64,000 bases of DNA from Ficedula albicollis (taxonomy: Eukaryota; Chordata; Aves; Passeriformes; Muscicapidae), in assembly GCF_000247815.1 (NCBI RefSeq), contig NC_021681.1, forward strand, positions 10,294,567 through 10,358,566. Direction: 5' to 3'. Below, piece by piece: positions 37,501-48,799 of the stretch. A model generated the notes under the pieces. It did no database searches, had not been told where the DNA came from, and saw nothing but the letters and a program-made list of their open reading frames with translations. Both the position numbers and the translations under genes were made by a program. The stretch's first letter is position 1, and each line of letters begins with the position of its first letter.

Positions 37501-40500
37501 GGGACAGGCAAGGGGAGCATTTTGTGCCAGCCAGTCCTGTTTGTACTTCAGAGGTCACCCAGCTCATGGCCAGAGCACATCCCTTTATCCTACTGCCCAT
37601 TCTTCTGGCCTTGCTGGCACTTGCAGAGGTGTTCTAAAGTTCAGCTAGAGCTGAACACAGCTGCTGCCTCTGCAGAGCAAAGGGTGTGTGCTGGCCCCAG
37701 TCCTTCATTCACAGGCACAGCAATGATGGAAGCTGGACCCAGTTTCTTGAATTGTTCACCCCTTGTTTTCCTCCCAGACCGTGTGTTTAGGGTTGCATCC
37801 TCACTGTGGAAGCAGTAGAAGACAGATTCAGATAGTTGCTCCTTGCCTTACTGTTTTTAATACCTGTTTTCCCACTGGTGTTAAATTGTATTCCTGAGCA
37901 TTCCCTTCAAGTCTGAGGTTGCTGCTGTATTTGCAGGGAGTACACATGACCTTGGCATTATGGCTTCTTCTGGTCATGCACTAATGTTTAAGACGGAATT
38001 GACAGAAGTAGCCAGAAAATTCAAAGTTCTAATGAACACTTATTTTTTCAAAGGAGGCCATGCATTTAATGCCTTGCCTATATTATACTTGTACATTCTG
38101 TATTTACCAAAAAACTTGCTTCTGATTTTGGGGTAAGGCTCTCAGTTATGAGGCCACTGTGATCTATGTAATCAGTTCTCTGTTGACATAAAAAAACCCA
38201 AGCAATTAGAAGAGGTGGGGCAATATTGTGGTTTTCCTTTTGGGTCCACCTGTAATGAAATAAAATGTGAACTGTAAAGCAAAGGAAGACATTACCTGCA
38301 GCTTCTTAACAGCCTGGCTGTGTTAGGAAGTGGGATCTTAGTTTAAGTTCCTGACTTGTGCAGGCCCCAGAGTGCTCTGGGTTTGTGCCGTGCTGTAGCC
38401 CTCAGCCGTCTCCAAGCCTATGGCTTTCCTTGGGAAGGGTAATTGTGAATTAGGATGGATTAATTCTACAACGGCTGTAAAACTTTGTTTACTAAAAGAT
38501 AGCAGAGAGGCTGGATTTAGAGAGCACTTGAGACTGTTGTTCTCATTACACAGTGTCCAAATGTTGTCCTGTGTCAGATGGTGTGGGAAGTGCCTTCTGG
38601 GTACTGGCACTGGCATTTACGGATCTGCCATTCGGTTACAGGTGACCTAAGTTCTCAGAGAAATTCTGTGACCTTCATAGCTACTGTTTGCTTGATTTCT
38701 TACACTGCCTCAAAGTCTTTAATTGTAACATCTCTCAGAGATTTTAGACTAGATGAATTATTTCTCTGGTTAGGAATAGTGCTTTTTTGATAACTTTCTG
38801 TGAGACCATGTACATTTAGGTAAGAACATCCTTACATTGCATGTATCGGAAATTGGGCTTTCTGTTTTGTAAAACATATCATGCTGGCCTAAGTGCTAGA
38901 GAGGAGAACATTTGTACACTTGTAGTGCTAACTAGACTAGGACCTGATCCCAGTAAATAGTTATCAAGTAGCTGAGTTTGCCAAGGCTCCTGGATCCTGA
39001 TCTTTTGAAGTGAAGCTGGTGGCTGTGACATTTTTGCATGGTTCTGGCTGGTTTCAGGCCACAGTGTTCTCCCAGCCACCTTGGCACCAAAGCTCTGCCT
39101 CTTACACAGACCTTCTGGAAAGATTTTCATACCTAGATTCTCTTTGTCTTCAGCTTTATAGCCTGCAGTATACATGGGTTAAATGCATGGTGCAAGTATC
39201 TCCAGTTGGCATTGAGAAAATGGGAGAGATTGAAAAGAGACTTAGGCTCCTGCAGAGTTTCTTGCACACCTGTGATGTGGAACCCTAATGCCTCATTACC
39301 AGAGGCACTGGAAACACGTGGTGCCAGCTTGTCAGAGGCTACTGCTGCTGCTCACATCTGCTGTGAACTGCAATACAGGAATTCCTCATTGCAAACTTCA
39401 TGTGTATTAGAAAGTTGCAGAAGTTAAAAAGGCTCTACCTTTTTTTCCTCCCTGCCCAGAAAATAAAGGGAAAAGAGCAACACTTGTAAGGATGTTCAAG
39501 ACATCTGCTTGAAGCCTGTAGTCACTTCTTACTGGAGAGATCTACCTCTCTTCAGACTATACATGGCTTTAGGATTTCTGAATTACATTTAGCATAAATG
39601 AATACAGGAAAGGGAAATCTCCCCTTTCCCTGCAGGGAGCAGAGGATGATTAAAAGGGCTTTTATAAGTATGTGTAGTATATTTATTGATTTCCTGTTAT
39701 TGGTGGGTAAGGTTTTAGCTTTGGGGGTATTTTTTTTTTAAAACCAGAAGCTTCCTATGTTTAAAAGGCTGATAGTATTCACTTTAGTTTCTATTCCAAT
39801 AGTTTGTCTTCTGTAAATTAAGCTGCTTCATCAAAAATTTGCTTACATGTCTTAGCTGCAAAAACATTCAATGTTGATTAAATTTGAAAGAGAAAAATAT
39901 GAAAGTGCAATTTACAGCAAAATAAATTATAGAAGTTATATTAAAACAGAGTATATCTGGAAATATTTTGATGTTCCTTTGTTCTTTGTGTTTCACCTCT
40001 TATCTCTTGTTTGTCATTTCCTGTTTCTGTCTTGTGCTTTCAATCTACAAAATCCTGCTGTAGGCCAATGTTACGTGGTGGGTCAGCTGCTACCACTTCC
40101 TCTAACCCTCACCATGACAACACCAGGTAAAGAGCACTTTTTTTGTTAGTCATGATCCACTAATTCTGAAATTCAGATTCCTATTTCCCTCTTTCCAGCG
40201 ATGTTATTTTAAAGCACTATGCTCATTTTTATGCTGCCTCTCAACTCTTGAGACATTTCAGGTCTTTATTCCTTCCTCATCCAAGTCTCTTGCCCAGATC
40301 TCAGTTAGCTGGTCAATACAATGTGCTGCAGAACTCTGGCTCGGATTAATGCCTGAGCGGAGGCTCTGACATTACATGAGCTGTACAGTTCAAGTATTTG
40401 CTATTCAATAGGGAGCTTGCTAGAGAACTTGGCCTTACCTCACTTAATTTGGAGGTGTTCTCAGCCTTGTTTGTTGGTTGTAGCTGGAGGCCTTTTCATT

Positions 40501-42774
40501 GCCATTGTCTTGGCAGATTGACATAATTTCAGTAGAACTGGGTAAAAGATTGACACATAATCCCATGGTCAGGATGATGGGGGAAAAATAGTCCTTTCAC
40601 ATCCATTTTTCCCATTTGCGATTTAGACTTCAGTGTTTTCATGGAAATGGAGTTTAAATAGAAACTGGATTCAAACAGGTGGTTCTTCTCTAACTCAGGA
40701 ATTCCGTTTCTGAAATGGTCCAACAGGTACCTCAAAGGTTTTTTTGCTGGCACCCTCTTGATTTAATACTTGAAATGGTTTGAAAATTGTGGAGCAGCAG
40801 TGATCCACTGTTAGATGAGCTGGGAGGGAGGTGTGTGCATCTCACTGAAATGCTGACCGTTTGCCTTTCCCAGGAGAGAGCGAGGGACAGCTGTGCTGTA
40901 GATATGTGGAATTTTCTATTTTTTTTACCAGGTACAGCTAACAAAAAAAAAGAGCTACAAAAAGACCCTCATCACAAATCTCTTCGGTATTCAGAGGACC
41001 TGTAGAGTAAGGAAAACAGTCCAGACTAGGGTAACTCTCATGTAGAAATAGCAGTTCTTATTTAGAAACAAAGTATTGATGGGCAGTGATACATCGAAAT
41101 GCAACAATTTGCTGGGAGAGGAGAGTCTGCTTGACCTGTGGGCATTCTAGAGAAGTTTCAGGAAGTGATGGAAGAACCTGCAGTGCAAAAGAAGTTTCTG
41201 CACTTAAGAACATTCTGCAAGCTGCAGGAATTCTACTCATATTTTTGTTAGTTCAGGTTGACGATTAACTGTCATTAAATGCTTAATGTTCTTTTAGGTG
41301 TTTTTGCTCCATTTAAACAGTTGTTCATGGGTCCTCATGAGAAAGGAAATGAAGCGGAGCTGATATTGGAAACTTTTTTTCTTTTTAAAGGCAGAAAGTG
41401 AGAAGCTCAGGAGTAGGTGGAGGATCAGGGACTGCTTTATCTGTTAGTTGTTGGAAATTAATCTGGTTAAGATCTAGCACTTGGATAATCAAAGTACAAA
41501 CCTATATAGACTCTCTGCCACTTTCAAGCTGATAATAAATGTTCTGTATTTATTTAACTTGTCCTGGAGTTGGAATAATGCTCTTTCTGAATTGCTGCAT
41601 TCAGAAAACTGAGAATGCCCTGGGAATAAACTTTCTAACGCACACGAAGTTCAGCAAGCAGTGAGCAACTCTGCACTGGGCTTTGTTTTCCAGATTTTCT
41701 GCCTAAAATACAGAGATTAATGTGACTGAGGTTCATAATCTCAGTAAGTGTCCCCTTGGGATATTGCAGTAGGTACTAAGCATAAGATACTTTGCAAGTC
41801 TCTGGTTATTTCTGCTCTTGCCAGGTCTCTTGCAACTTTGGCACTTTAGGTCAGGCAGTGTTCAGGTTTCATGAATCAGTAAACTGGAAACAGTCTTTTG
41901 AGGAACTGTGTGTCAGCAGGAAGTTTGTCTGCGTGGAGAATTTTAAGTGTGGAGAGCAATCAACCAGAATTTAGTCAAGCACTTACCCACTTCATATGTG
42001 TTTGTGCTTTACTCAATTAGGATCATATTGAAATGCAACTCTGTAACAGCTGCAAAAAAAAAAAAATAAAATATATATATAATTCTTGTCTCCATCCCCA
42101 CCAAAATCTAATCTGCTAGAATATTGATAAAATCTGGTACTTGGTGATCTGCATGGCTGAGACAGCTGATCCCCCTCTCCTTCATTTGATAGATATGGTC
42201 TCTCCAACTTGGATACGACGACGCTCGAGGGAACACCAGATGACATGACAGTTGTAGATGCGGCCTCCTTAAGAAGACAGGTATGTAAAACAGTACAAAA
42301 ACATTAGGACAAAGCTGTAGTGGTAAAAACAGGGAGGGGGTTTTCTCTATGACTACAAAAGTACCCAAAATAGGCAAGGCAAAGGCTCCTCTCTGTGCCT
42401 CTGCTGGACTGCCCTCACGTATCATGTATTGTTCTGGGAGTCTGGAGAAACTCACTCAGTTTCTGTTCCTAAATAATAGGGACTGCAGGATCTGGTCACT
42501 ACTGATTGAAGACAGAAAGTCAAATTATCAACTATTATTTAACATCCATCTGTTTGAGATACTAATTTTACATGGTTATTCAAAGCTTATAGAAAGTATA
42601 GCAACTTTTAATGAAATATTAAAAGCCTTTATTTGTTTTTAGATAATCAAACTTAATCGCCGTCTCCAGCTCCTGGAAGAAGAGAACAAAGAGCGTGCTA
42701 AGAGGGAAATGATCATGTATTCCATTACTGTAGCTTTCTGGCTACTCAATAGCTGGCTTTGGTTTCGGCGCTAG
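25295..42774 (+). CDS. MFF: Mitochondrial fission factor (8 coding exons incl. cassette)
   Basis: MFF is a tail-anchored protein of the mitochondrial outer membrane and peroxisomes that recruits the dynamin DRP1/DNM1L for fission (established knowledge). Exons 25295-25511, 26424-26596, 27640-27728, 31121-31195, 34318-34476, 40064-40126, 42193-42280 and 42643-42774 join in phase to 331 aa, or 306 aa without the 75-nt cassette. Seen: the N-terminal conserved block QYEMEYTEGISQRMRVPEKL (from residue 20); AMPK-type sites at Ser142 (RERSMSE) and Ser159 (LARNDS), spaced as human Ser155/Ser172; a predicted coiled coil RRLQLLEEENKERAKRE; and a C-terminal membrane anchor SITVAFWLLNSWLWFRR. The start is taken at the first ATG of the first coding exon. 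The N-terminus MSKGTSSDTSLG of mammals was not found. The second intron needs a GC donor. Confidence 0.95.
26046..26172. repeat. Tandem duplication, 68-bp unit; second copy has a 9-nt deletion
   Basis: Copies 26046-26113 and 26114-26172 share GCTTTGATGTCCCCAGTCAA and GACTGTGTCTTGAGTGCTCT. The second copy lacks 9 nt after AAAGAT. The repeat is in an MFF intron. Confidence 0.9.
26424..26596 (+). CDS. MFF: MFF coding exon 2 (GC donor)
   Basis: The exon encodes NSEDIPFSRPADLDILQST through PLDFLDLEKPPQQTPQSEE. The orthologous end (mouse PQSEE then VRAVGRL) falls at GAA GAG, followed by GCCAGT rather than GT. Nearby GT dinucleotides at 26589 and 26601 end the exon in phase 1 and would break the frame of the next exon. 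Confidence 0.85.
27186..27330 (-). mobile_element. CR1 LINE 3'-end fragment, reverse orientation
   Basis: The text follows the reverse complement of the avian CR1 tail: AAGGCTGGAAGGGACCACTGG, a TCTAGTCCAGCCTCC block, GCAGGGTCATCCTAGAGCA, then AGGATTGTGTCCAGAGGG and CTCCAGAGAA. It is truncated and non-coding. Confidence 0.87.
27408..27583. repeat. Tandem duplication, 89-bp unit x2, next to MFF exon 3
   Basis: Copies 27408-27496 and 27497 to about 27583 share GTACCAGCGTCAGATCTGTC and GAAGGCCATGCAAAGGTGCT with only about two substitutions. The second copy ends some 55 nt before the acceptor of MFF coding exon 3. Confidence 0.92.
27640..27728 (+). CDS. MFF: MFF coding exon 3 (AMPK-site exon)
   Basis: The exon encodes VRSVGRLKRERSMSENAPR and HNGQLARNDS, ending AT in phase 2 before GTGAGT. 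It carries both AMPK-type serines. The split codon gives Met with the cassette exon, Ile with the 159-nt exon or with the 88-nt exon. Confidence 0.94.
27729..31120 (+). other. MFF: MFF intron
   Basis: No exon, repeat family or RNA gene is recognised in these 3.4 kb. Confidence 0.6.
31121..31195 (+). CDS. MFF: MFF cassette exon (75 nt)
   Basis: The exon encodes WHRSDTVPRNKMPRFQSPLS and TKDC. It matches the alternatively spliced human segment WHRSDSAPRNKISRFQAP. It is a symmetric phase 2-2 exon with acceptor TTCAAG and donor GTAAGC, so including or skipping it keeps the frame. Confidence 0.92.
31196..34317 (+). other. MFF: MFF intron
   Basis: About 3.1 kb of AT-rich DNA; nothing recognised. 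Confidence 0.6.
34318..34476 (+). CDS. MFF: MFF coding exon, 159 nt
   Basis: The exon encodes VTPSLQQARVCPPNMLPEDG, INLYSARGILSFIQSSTRRA and YQQVLDVLDENR. It is symmetric phase 2-2; family knowledge says it is alternatively used in mammals. The acceptor is TGAACAG and the donor GTGATT. Confidence 0.94.
34477..40063 (+). other. MFF: MFF intron (largest, 5.6 kb)
   Basis: No exon or named repeat is recognised. There is a short ATT microsatellite near 35189-35201. The 37.4-37.8 kb stretch is relatively GC-rich and has overlapping open frames on both strands, without protein resemblance. Confidence 0.55.
40064..40126 (+). CDS. MFF: MFF coding exon, 63 nt
   Basis: The exon encodes PMLRGGSAATTSSNPHHDNT, flanked by split Arg codons. 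It corresponds to human PVLRGGSAAATSNPHHDN. Symmetric phase 2-2; acceptor GCTGTAG, donor GTAAAG. Confidence 0.94.
40127..42192 (+). other. MFF: MFF intron
   Basis: Nothing is recognised apart from a 13-nt A tract followed by a short AT microsatellite near 42054-42081, just before the acceptor. Confidence 0.55.
42193..42280 (+). CDS. MFF: MFF coding exon, 88 nt
   Basis: The exon encodes YGLSNLDTTTLEGTPDDMTV and VDAASLRRQ, ending in phase 0 before GTATGT. It corresponds to human YGISNIDTTIEGTSDDLTVV, with one extra residue here. Confidence 0.95.
42643..42774 (+). CDS. MFF: MFF last coding exon: coiled coil and tail anchor
   Basis: The exon encodes 43 residues from IIKLNRRLQLLEEENKERAK to SITVAFWLLNSWLWFRR, then TAG at 42772-42774. 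The C-terminal hydrophobic stretch with terminal Arg-Arg is the tail anchor. It is nearly identical to mammalian MFF as remembered. Confidence 0.97.
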   Translation: MIKLNRRLQLLEEENKERAKREMIMYSITVAFWLLNSWLWFRR

Positions 42775-43475
42775 ACACAGCTCTCAGAAAGATTTACTAG
42801 TGGAAAACATAAACAATTTGCAAAATTCCTTGTTTCTGTTTCTGATTGTATGCTGTTTTTTAATGAATACACTGGAAACTTCCACCACAGATAAAGGCTC
42901 TAGAATTGCAGTGTTAAAGGGACACCTTGTTCAGTTATAACATATTTAATAGATTTGCATTGCAAATGCTGCAGTATCCTCCTTTGCATGCTTCTGTGTA
43001 AACATGGACCAGCCCATGGGGAGCCTGCTTCATGCAGTGTGAGTGGTCTCCAGGACTGACTGGGGGTTTTGTTGTGGAGTGAAGAGAGAACAAATGGAAT
43101 GGGTTTGGAAAAAAAGGCTAACAAAAAACAAAGGAATAAAAAGTCATTTTTATTGTTCTGTTGTTAGATGCAATTAAAAAATTGCACTAGTTTTCCTTTA
43201 GTCTAAGTAGTTTTGAGGTGTGCCATAATCAAGGAATGTGTCCTGTTTCATGAGTATGTTCCTTGTTTAAGTACGTGTTCAGGTTCAATAATAAAAGGAA
43301 ATCTTTGCTAACATGCAGATTGTCCAGAGGTGTGTAATATGTATTTTTTTTAGGTTAATTTTGCAGATGTTTTTCTATGAATTACATTTTTAAGCAAGTT
43401 AGTCTGTGAGTGATCAAAATATTATGGAGTACAAGATTTTGGTGTATCTTTAATAAAACTCTCTCAAAAAAGTCC
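42775..43475 (+). other. MFF: MFF 3' UTR
   Basis: AT-rich DNA with AATAAA hexamers at 43135-43140, 43290-43295 and 43452-43457. The usual cleavage site cannot be chosen from sequence alone. Confidence 0.65.
43290..43295 (+). promoter_or_regulatory. MFF: Candidate MFF poly(A) signal (AATAAA)
   Basis: This is the middle of three hexamers in the UTR. A GT/T-rich stretch follows within 60 nt (GTGTGTAATATGTATTTTTT), as expected downstream of a cleavage site. Confidence 0.5.
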
Positions 43476-43739
43476 CAACCCCAAACCATTGTTTAATATC
43501 ATTTTAAGAGAATTTATTTGAAACTTTATGTAAACTATTAGTCTTTGAAGCAAGTAGTAGCAGTGGCCTGAACAGCTCCAAAGCAGCAGGTGGGCATGTG
43601 CCAGCCCAATGCAGGCTGCCAGCCCTGCAGTTTGTGGCGCTGGTCTCAGGCTGTGTGCTGGGGATGGGGACCAGCCTGGGCTGCTCTGATCCCAGGCTCA
43701 GTTTAAATATCCCCTGCTCAGCCTTGGGCTCCACCTTGT

Positions 43740-44500
<761 letters not shown>

Positions 44501-44780
44501 CCCACACGGCTGTGGCAGATGTGGCATATGGTCCTTCTGAGCTTTGTTTACTGTGTTCTGTGACTACATCGGGGCGTTTGCTGTGCATGTTTTCTTACCG
44601 TGAATGTTGAAGCGTGTGCCTTTGTCTTTTAGTAAAGACGATAAAAAGGGCCAGACCTGCTTTGCACATTTTCTGCATTTTCATGAGTTTTGTACCATGA
44701 CCTTTGCACTGAAGGTGTACTGTATGAACTCTGATGGTGCAAATGAGGGCTGAGATGTAACTGTATAGGCGATAGTAAAA

Positions 44781-44786
44781 AATAAA
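44781..44786 (+). promoter_or_regulatory. AATAAA of uncertain use upstream of MRPL44
   Basis: The hexamer follows about 280 nt of lower-GC sequence between two CpG-rich blocks. It could end a short non-coding transcript starting near 44 kb, or be chance. Confidence 0.25.
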
Positions 44787-44918
44787 GCTTCTTTTAAGTG
44801 CATAAAACCGGACCTTGTCTTGCACGTGGGAATGGAACTGAAAAAAAGATTTCCGAACGCCGCTACCTGAGGGGCCGCCCGTGGGGCATGTTCGGCGAGC
44901 GCCGCTGTCCCGGCACCG

Positions 44919-45036
44919 GCTGCGGGCTCCCCGGTCACACCGCGGGGGGGGGGGGGGGGGCAGCGGCTGCGGGCTCCCCGGTCACACCGCGGGGCTGTCC
45001 CGGGACCCGCTGCGAGCTCCCCGGTCACACCGCGGG
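44919..45036. repeat. GC-rich tandem repeat, three copies, spacing 47 and 43 bp
   Basis: The block GCTGC-GGGCTCC-CCGGTCACACCGCG occurs at 44919, 44966 and 45009 (third copy GAGCTCC). A 17-nt G run (44944-44960) follows the first copy. Confidence 0.85.
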
Positions 45037-45148
45037 CTGAGGGTGTCACCCGAAGCGTCCCAAGCCGGAGCCGGCGCTGTAGCTGCCCGGCCCCCGCCCT
45101 ATCCCTGTCCCGGGGGCCGGGGCGCCGGCGGCGGCCGCAGACCCGGGC

Positions 45149-45760
<612 letters not shown>

Positions 45761-46058
45761 CGGGACGGGCGGGCAGGGCTCGGAGAAGGGGTGCGATGGG
45801 TCCCAAGAAGGGGGAAATCAGAACGGTTAGGCCCCATCTGGTCATGCTTCGGAGCAGAATGGGTTGAGCTCCGCAGGTTGGCATAGCCCGGGTTGAACGG
45901 GGCAGGCAGACGGGGATGCGGAACCGACAGTGTCTGACCCCGGAATTTAAATGCTGGGTTTGGTATTCAAGCTCAATTTCATGTCTCGTCCCCTTTCCAA
46001 AGCCGCGGGGCGGGTACCGCGTTCTGTTCCTGAGCTGGTTCCCTTCCCGCGCCCGCAG

Positions 46059-46527
46059 GTCCGAGAAGCCCAACTGGGATTACCACGCCGAGATCCAGGC
46101 CTTCAGCCACCGGGTGCAGGAAAACTTCGCCCTGGACCTTCTAAAGACTGCGTTTGTTAACCCCTGCTACATCGAAAGCGAGGAGGCGAGGCGCCGGCAG
46201 CTGGGGCTGGACAAGGACGCGGTCGCCCTTCAGCTCCAGGACAACAGCGGTCTGGCGGAGCGGGGGCTGCGCTTCGCCCGCGCTTACCTGGCGCAGTGCT
46301 TTGAAGGCGCCTACCCAGAGTTACCGGCAAAGGGCATAGAAGCATTGGTCAGTTTTCTTACCAGTCAGGAACTTGTCTCTTATGTGGCTCAAAACCTGTC
46401 CGTACAGGACCTGGCGCTTTGCAGGGATTTTCCTGCCCCACCAGACGTGCTGCAGAGGACGTTCCTCGCCGTGATAGGAGCCCTGCTGGAAAGCAGCGGG
46501 CCCGAGAGAGCCGGCATCTTTGTCAGG
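46059..46527 (+). CDS. MRPL44: MRPL44 exon 2 (469 nt)
   Basis: Acceptor CGCCCGCAG; it enters in phase 2, completing an Arg codon before SEKPNWD (human [10 protein letters not shown]). It ends AGG before GTAGGT, in phase 0 after [10 protein letters not shown]. The frame stays open left of 46059 but no longer resembles MRPL44. Confidence 0.94.
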
Positions 46528-48628
46528 GTAGGTTCGTTAAATGAGGGTTTGTACCTGGATGGGGAGAGATCCAGGGAGGTTAGCAGAAGTTTGACAATAC
46601 CTGTAACAAAACAATTTAACATTGAGATCTGTCGGTGGTTTTAGCAGCTGTTGTTTCAGTCATCCTTTTCACTTATTTTTAGTTTTGCAATGGAGAAGTG
46701 TTTGTTAAAATGTTCTTCCTGATACAAGACCATTGAGAGGTGTCTGTAAGAGCAAGGAGCTGTTTGCAGACAGGAGAGTGATCCATGTGGGTTTGCACAT
46801 TCCCTTGCATTGTCACAGCTTCTCTGCCGTCACAGCTCATCCCTCAGGCTGGAGCTGTCCCTTCTCTGGGTCTGGGGCTGACTGCCCCGGGCACAAATCT
46901 GTCTGTGGCTAAACCACAACCAGAGACTCCAAGCACTGGGTTGGGGCACTGAGGCAGTTTTATCATTCATTTCAGCAATTCACCTTCAGTTATTTTCTCT
47001 TCATAAAGTATTTTCATTGGGAACATCACAATTTCAAGGCATTAACTGTAACTTCTAAATATTCTTGTTTAGGACTTTTTTATTCCCCAGCTGATTGGAA
47101 AAGACCTGTTTGAGATCTGGGAAGTAGTAAATCCTATGGGCTTACTGCTGGAAGAACTGACCAAGAGGAATATCTCTGCTCCAGAACCAAGAATTACCAG
47201 GCAGCTGGGAGTCAACACGGTTCTGCCAGTCTACTTTGTTGGGTTGTACTGGTTAGTGCAATATTAATTTAAATTTAAAGTTAAATGGGTTTAATTGGAG
47301 GAGTGGGAAGGAGGGAAGATGGTCTTTTACTTTTCTACTCGTGCTTTTTGATCAAGCTGTTCCAGAAAAGAAACCTGATAGTGACTTCCATATAAAATGA
47401 GCCATTTAAGCATTGGCCATAGCTCACTGTGGTGATACATAAATGGTCTCTGATTCAGGGCTCCAAAGGCTGAATGGGGTGCACCAAAGAGCCTGGGTGT
47501 GTTGTGAGTGACCTGACACAGGAACTTTGGGAACAGCATAACTGCATGGCTTTGGAGGGACCACAGCTGTATCCAGGGCTTAGGCAAGCATAGACATCAA
47601 AGAGGGTAGGATGAAAGAGAGACTCATTTTAAGTTCCAGAGAAGCTTTGAAGTTTTAAAATCAGCACTGTAAAGTGTGCCATAGCAGTGTCTGTGTCCAG
47701 GCACGACTGAGGAAGTGCCAGTTGTCCCTGGTGCATCTGTGTCCAGTGTGATCAGTGCTTGTCTCCATCCAGTGCTCAGGAGTGACATCCTGCTGTGGGG
47801 CAGGACAGCATCCACATCACTGCTGCTTTCCTAAAGGAGCTGCAGATGAACACATGGGAAAGCTGCCTTAACTTGTTCTGCTTTACCTTGCTTTGGACTC
47901 TGTACCTTCTCAGATGTACCTTATAAAAAAAAAAAAGGAATTTTGATTGTTTCTCTTCTGGAATCCCCAGTGTCCCTTCATGAACTGCTCCTATTTAGTG
48001 CCCATAGGTGTTTGTTAAACAGACATGAGCACATAATTCATAACAGAGAGCTTTTCTGTCAGTCCTTTTGAAGCAGTTTGAAATACTTACTGGGGAGGAG
48101 AAAAGACAAAAGCACTTCAGTTCCTGTTTAAGTTAACCAGAGTAATGAATTTGCATATTTTTATCAGGGCTAACAAATTGAATGCTGTAAAGGATCAGTG
48201 CTGTGTTAGGAACCTAAATGAACAGTGGTGTTCTTCCAGAAAATGGACACATTTCTGATCTGAGTTTCCATTACTGAATATACAGTTCCTTACCTTTGCA
48301 GGAAAGATCAACAGAAATGCTTCCATTGTGTGTATAAAGAAATCAGTGTTCACAGACATTGGAGAAAAACCAGTCTGTTTTATTCACAGAGCAATACACA
48401 GCAGTGCTCAGGATTTCATGCTGGAAATGGTTGTAACTTTGGTTTTTTTCCCCAAGTGATAAGAAGATTTTAGCTGAAGGCCCTGGTGAAACACTGCTGG
48501 CTGCAGAGGAGGAGGCTGCACGTGTGGCACTGCGGAAGCTCTATGGATACACAGAGAACAGGAGACCTTGGGATTACTCAACACCCAAACAAGGATTGGC
48601 AGCTGAAAAGGCAATCAGCAGTAACTAG
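46059..48628 (+). CDS. MRPL44: Mitochondrial ribosomal protein L44 (mL44), exons 2-4, 5' partial
   Basis: mL44 is a large-subunit protein of the mitochondrial ribosome, built from an RNase III-like fold and a double-stranded-RNA-binding domain (established knowledge). Seen: exons 46059-46527, 47073-47251 and 48457-48628 join in phase to about 273 residues, from [18 protein letters not shown] to AAEKAISSN and TAG. The RNase III-like part includes [12 protein letters not shown] and [18 protein letters not shown], but lacks the acidic catalytic signatures of true RNase III. The dsRBD runs from about [13 protein letters not shown] to [14 protein letters not shown]. Human MRPL44 has 332 residues, so about 59 N-terminal residues (the mitochondrial targeting region) are missing; they belong to exon 1, apparently under the 610-nt G run. 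Confidence 0.95.
46528..47072 (+). other. MRPL44: MRPL44 intron 2
   Basis: 545 nt of non-coding sequence. The open frame that runs into it to about 46644 is read-through. Confidence 0.8.
47073..47251 (+). CDS. MRPL44: MRPL44 exon 3 (179 nt)
   Basis: The exon encodes [40 protein letters not shown] and the start of the dsRBD to VYFVGLY. It ends TG (split Cys) before GTTAGT. Confidence 0.95.
47252..48456 (+). other. MRPL44: MRPL44 intron 3
   Basis: 1.2 kb of non-coding sequence. No exon or named repeat is recognised. The acceptor is TTTCCCCAAG. Confidence 0.7.
48457..48628 (+). CDS. MRPL44: MRPL44 exon 4 (last coding)
   Basis: The exon encodes [40 protein letters not shown] and onward to ISSN and TAG (48626-48628). 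It holds the second half of the dsRBD and the conserved C-terminal tail. Confidence 0.96.
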
Positions 48629-48765
48629 ATGCTAAAAGACATTTCTCCTGTGTCTATCTTAAAAATCAATGGTTTCCATGCTGAATATAGGTGTATTTGG
48701 AAAAGCAAAATAGTTTGTTTTTCTGGTCTTCAGTGCTTGAAACTTCTGAGTCATATATGGTGTTA

Positions 48766-48771
48766 AATAAA
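48766..48771 (+). promoter_or_regulatory. MRPL44: MRPL44 poly(A) signal (AATAAA)
   Basis: Lies about 140 nt past the stop codon. A T-rich and TGTTT-containing stretch follows, so a short 3' UTR ending near 48.79 kb is likely. Confidence 0.8.
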
Positions 48772-48799
48772 GTCTTTTCCTTTTGCACAATGTTTAATG

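Noticed and set aside
45916..46058. Upstream extension of the MRPL44 exon 2 frame as its N-terminus
   Set aside because: A good acceptor (CTTCCCGCGCCCGCAG) lies at 46058. The upstream residues do not resemble the MRPL44 targeting region, and the phase fits an Arg split with an earlier exon.
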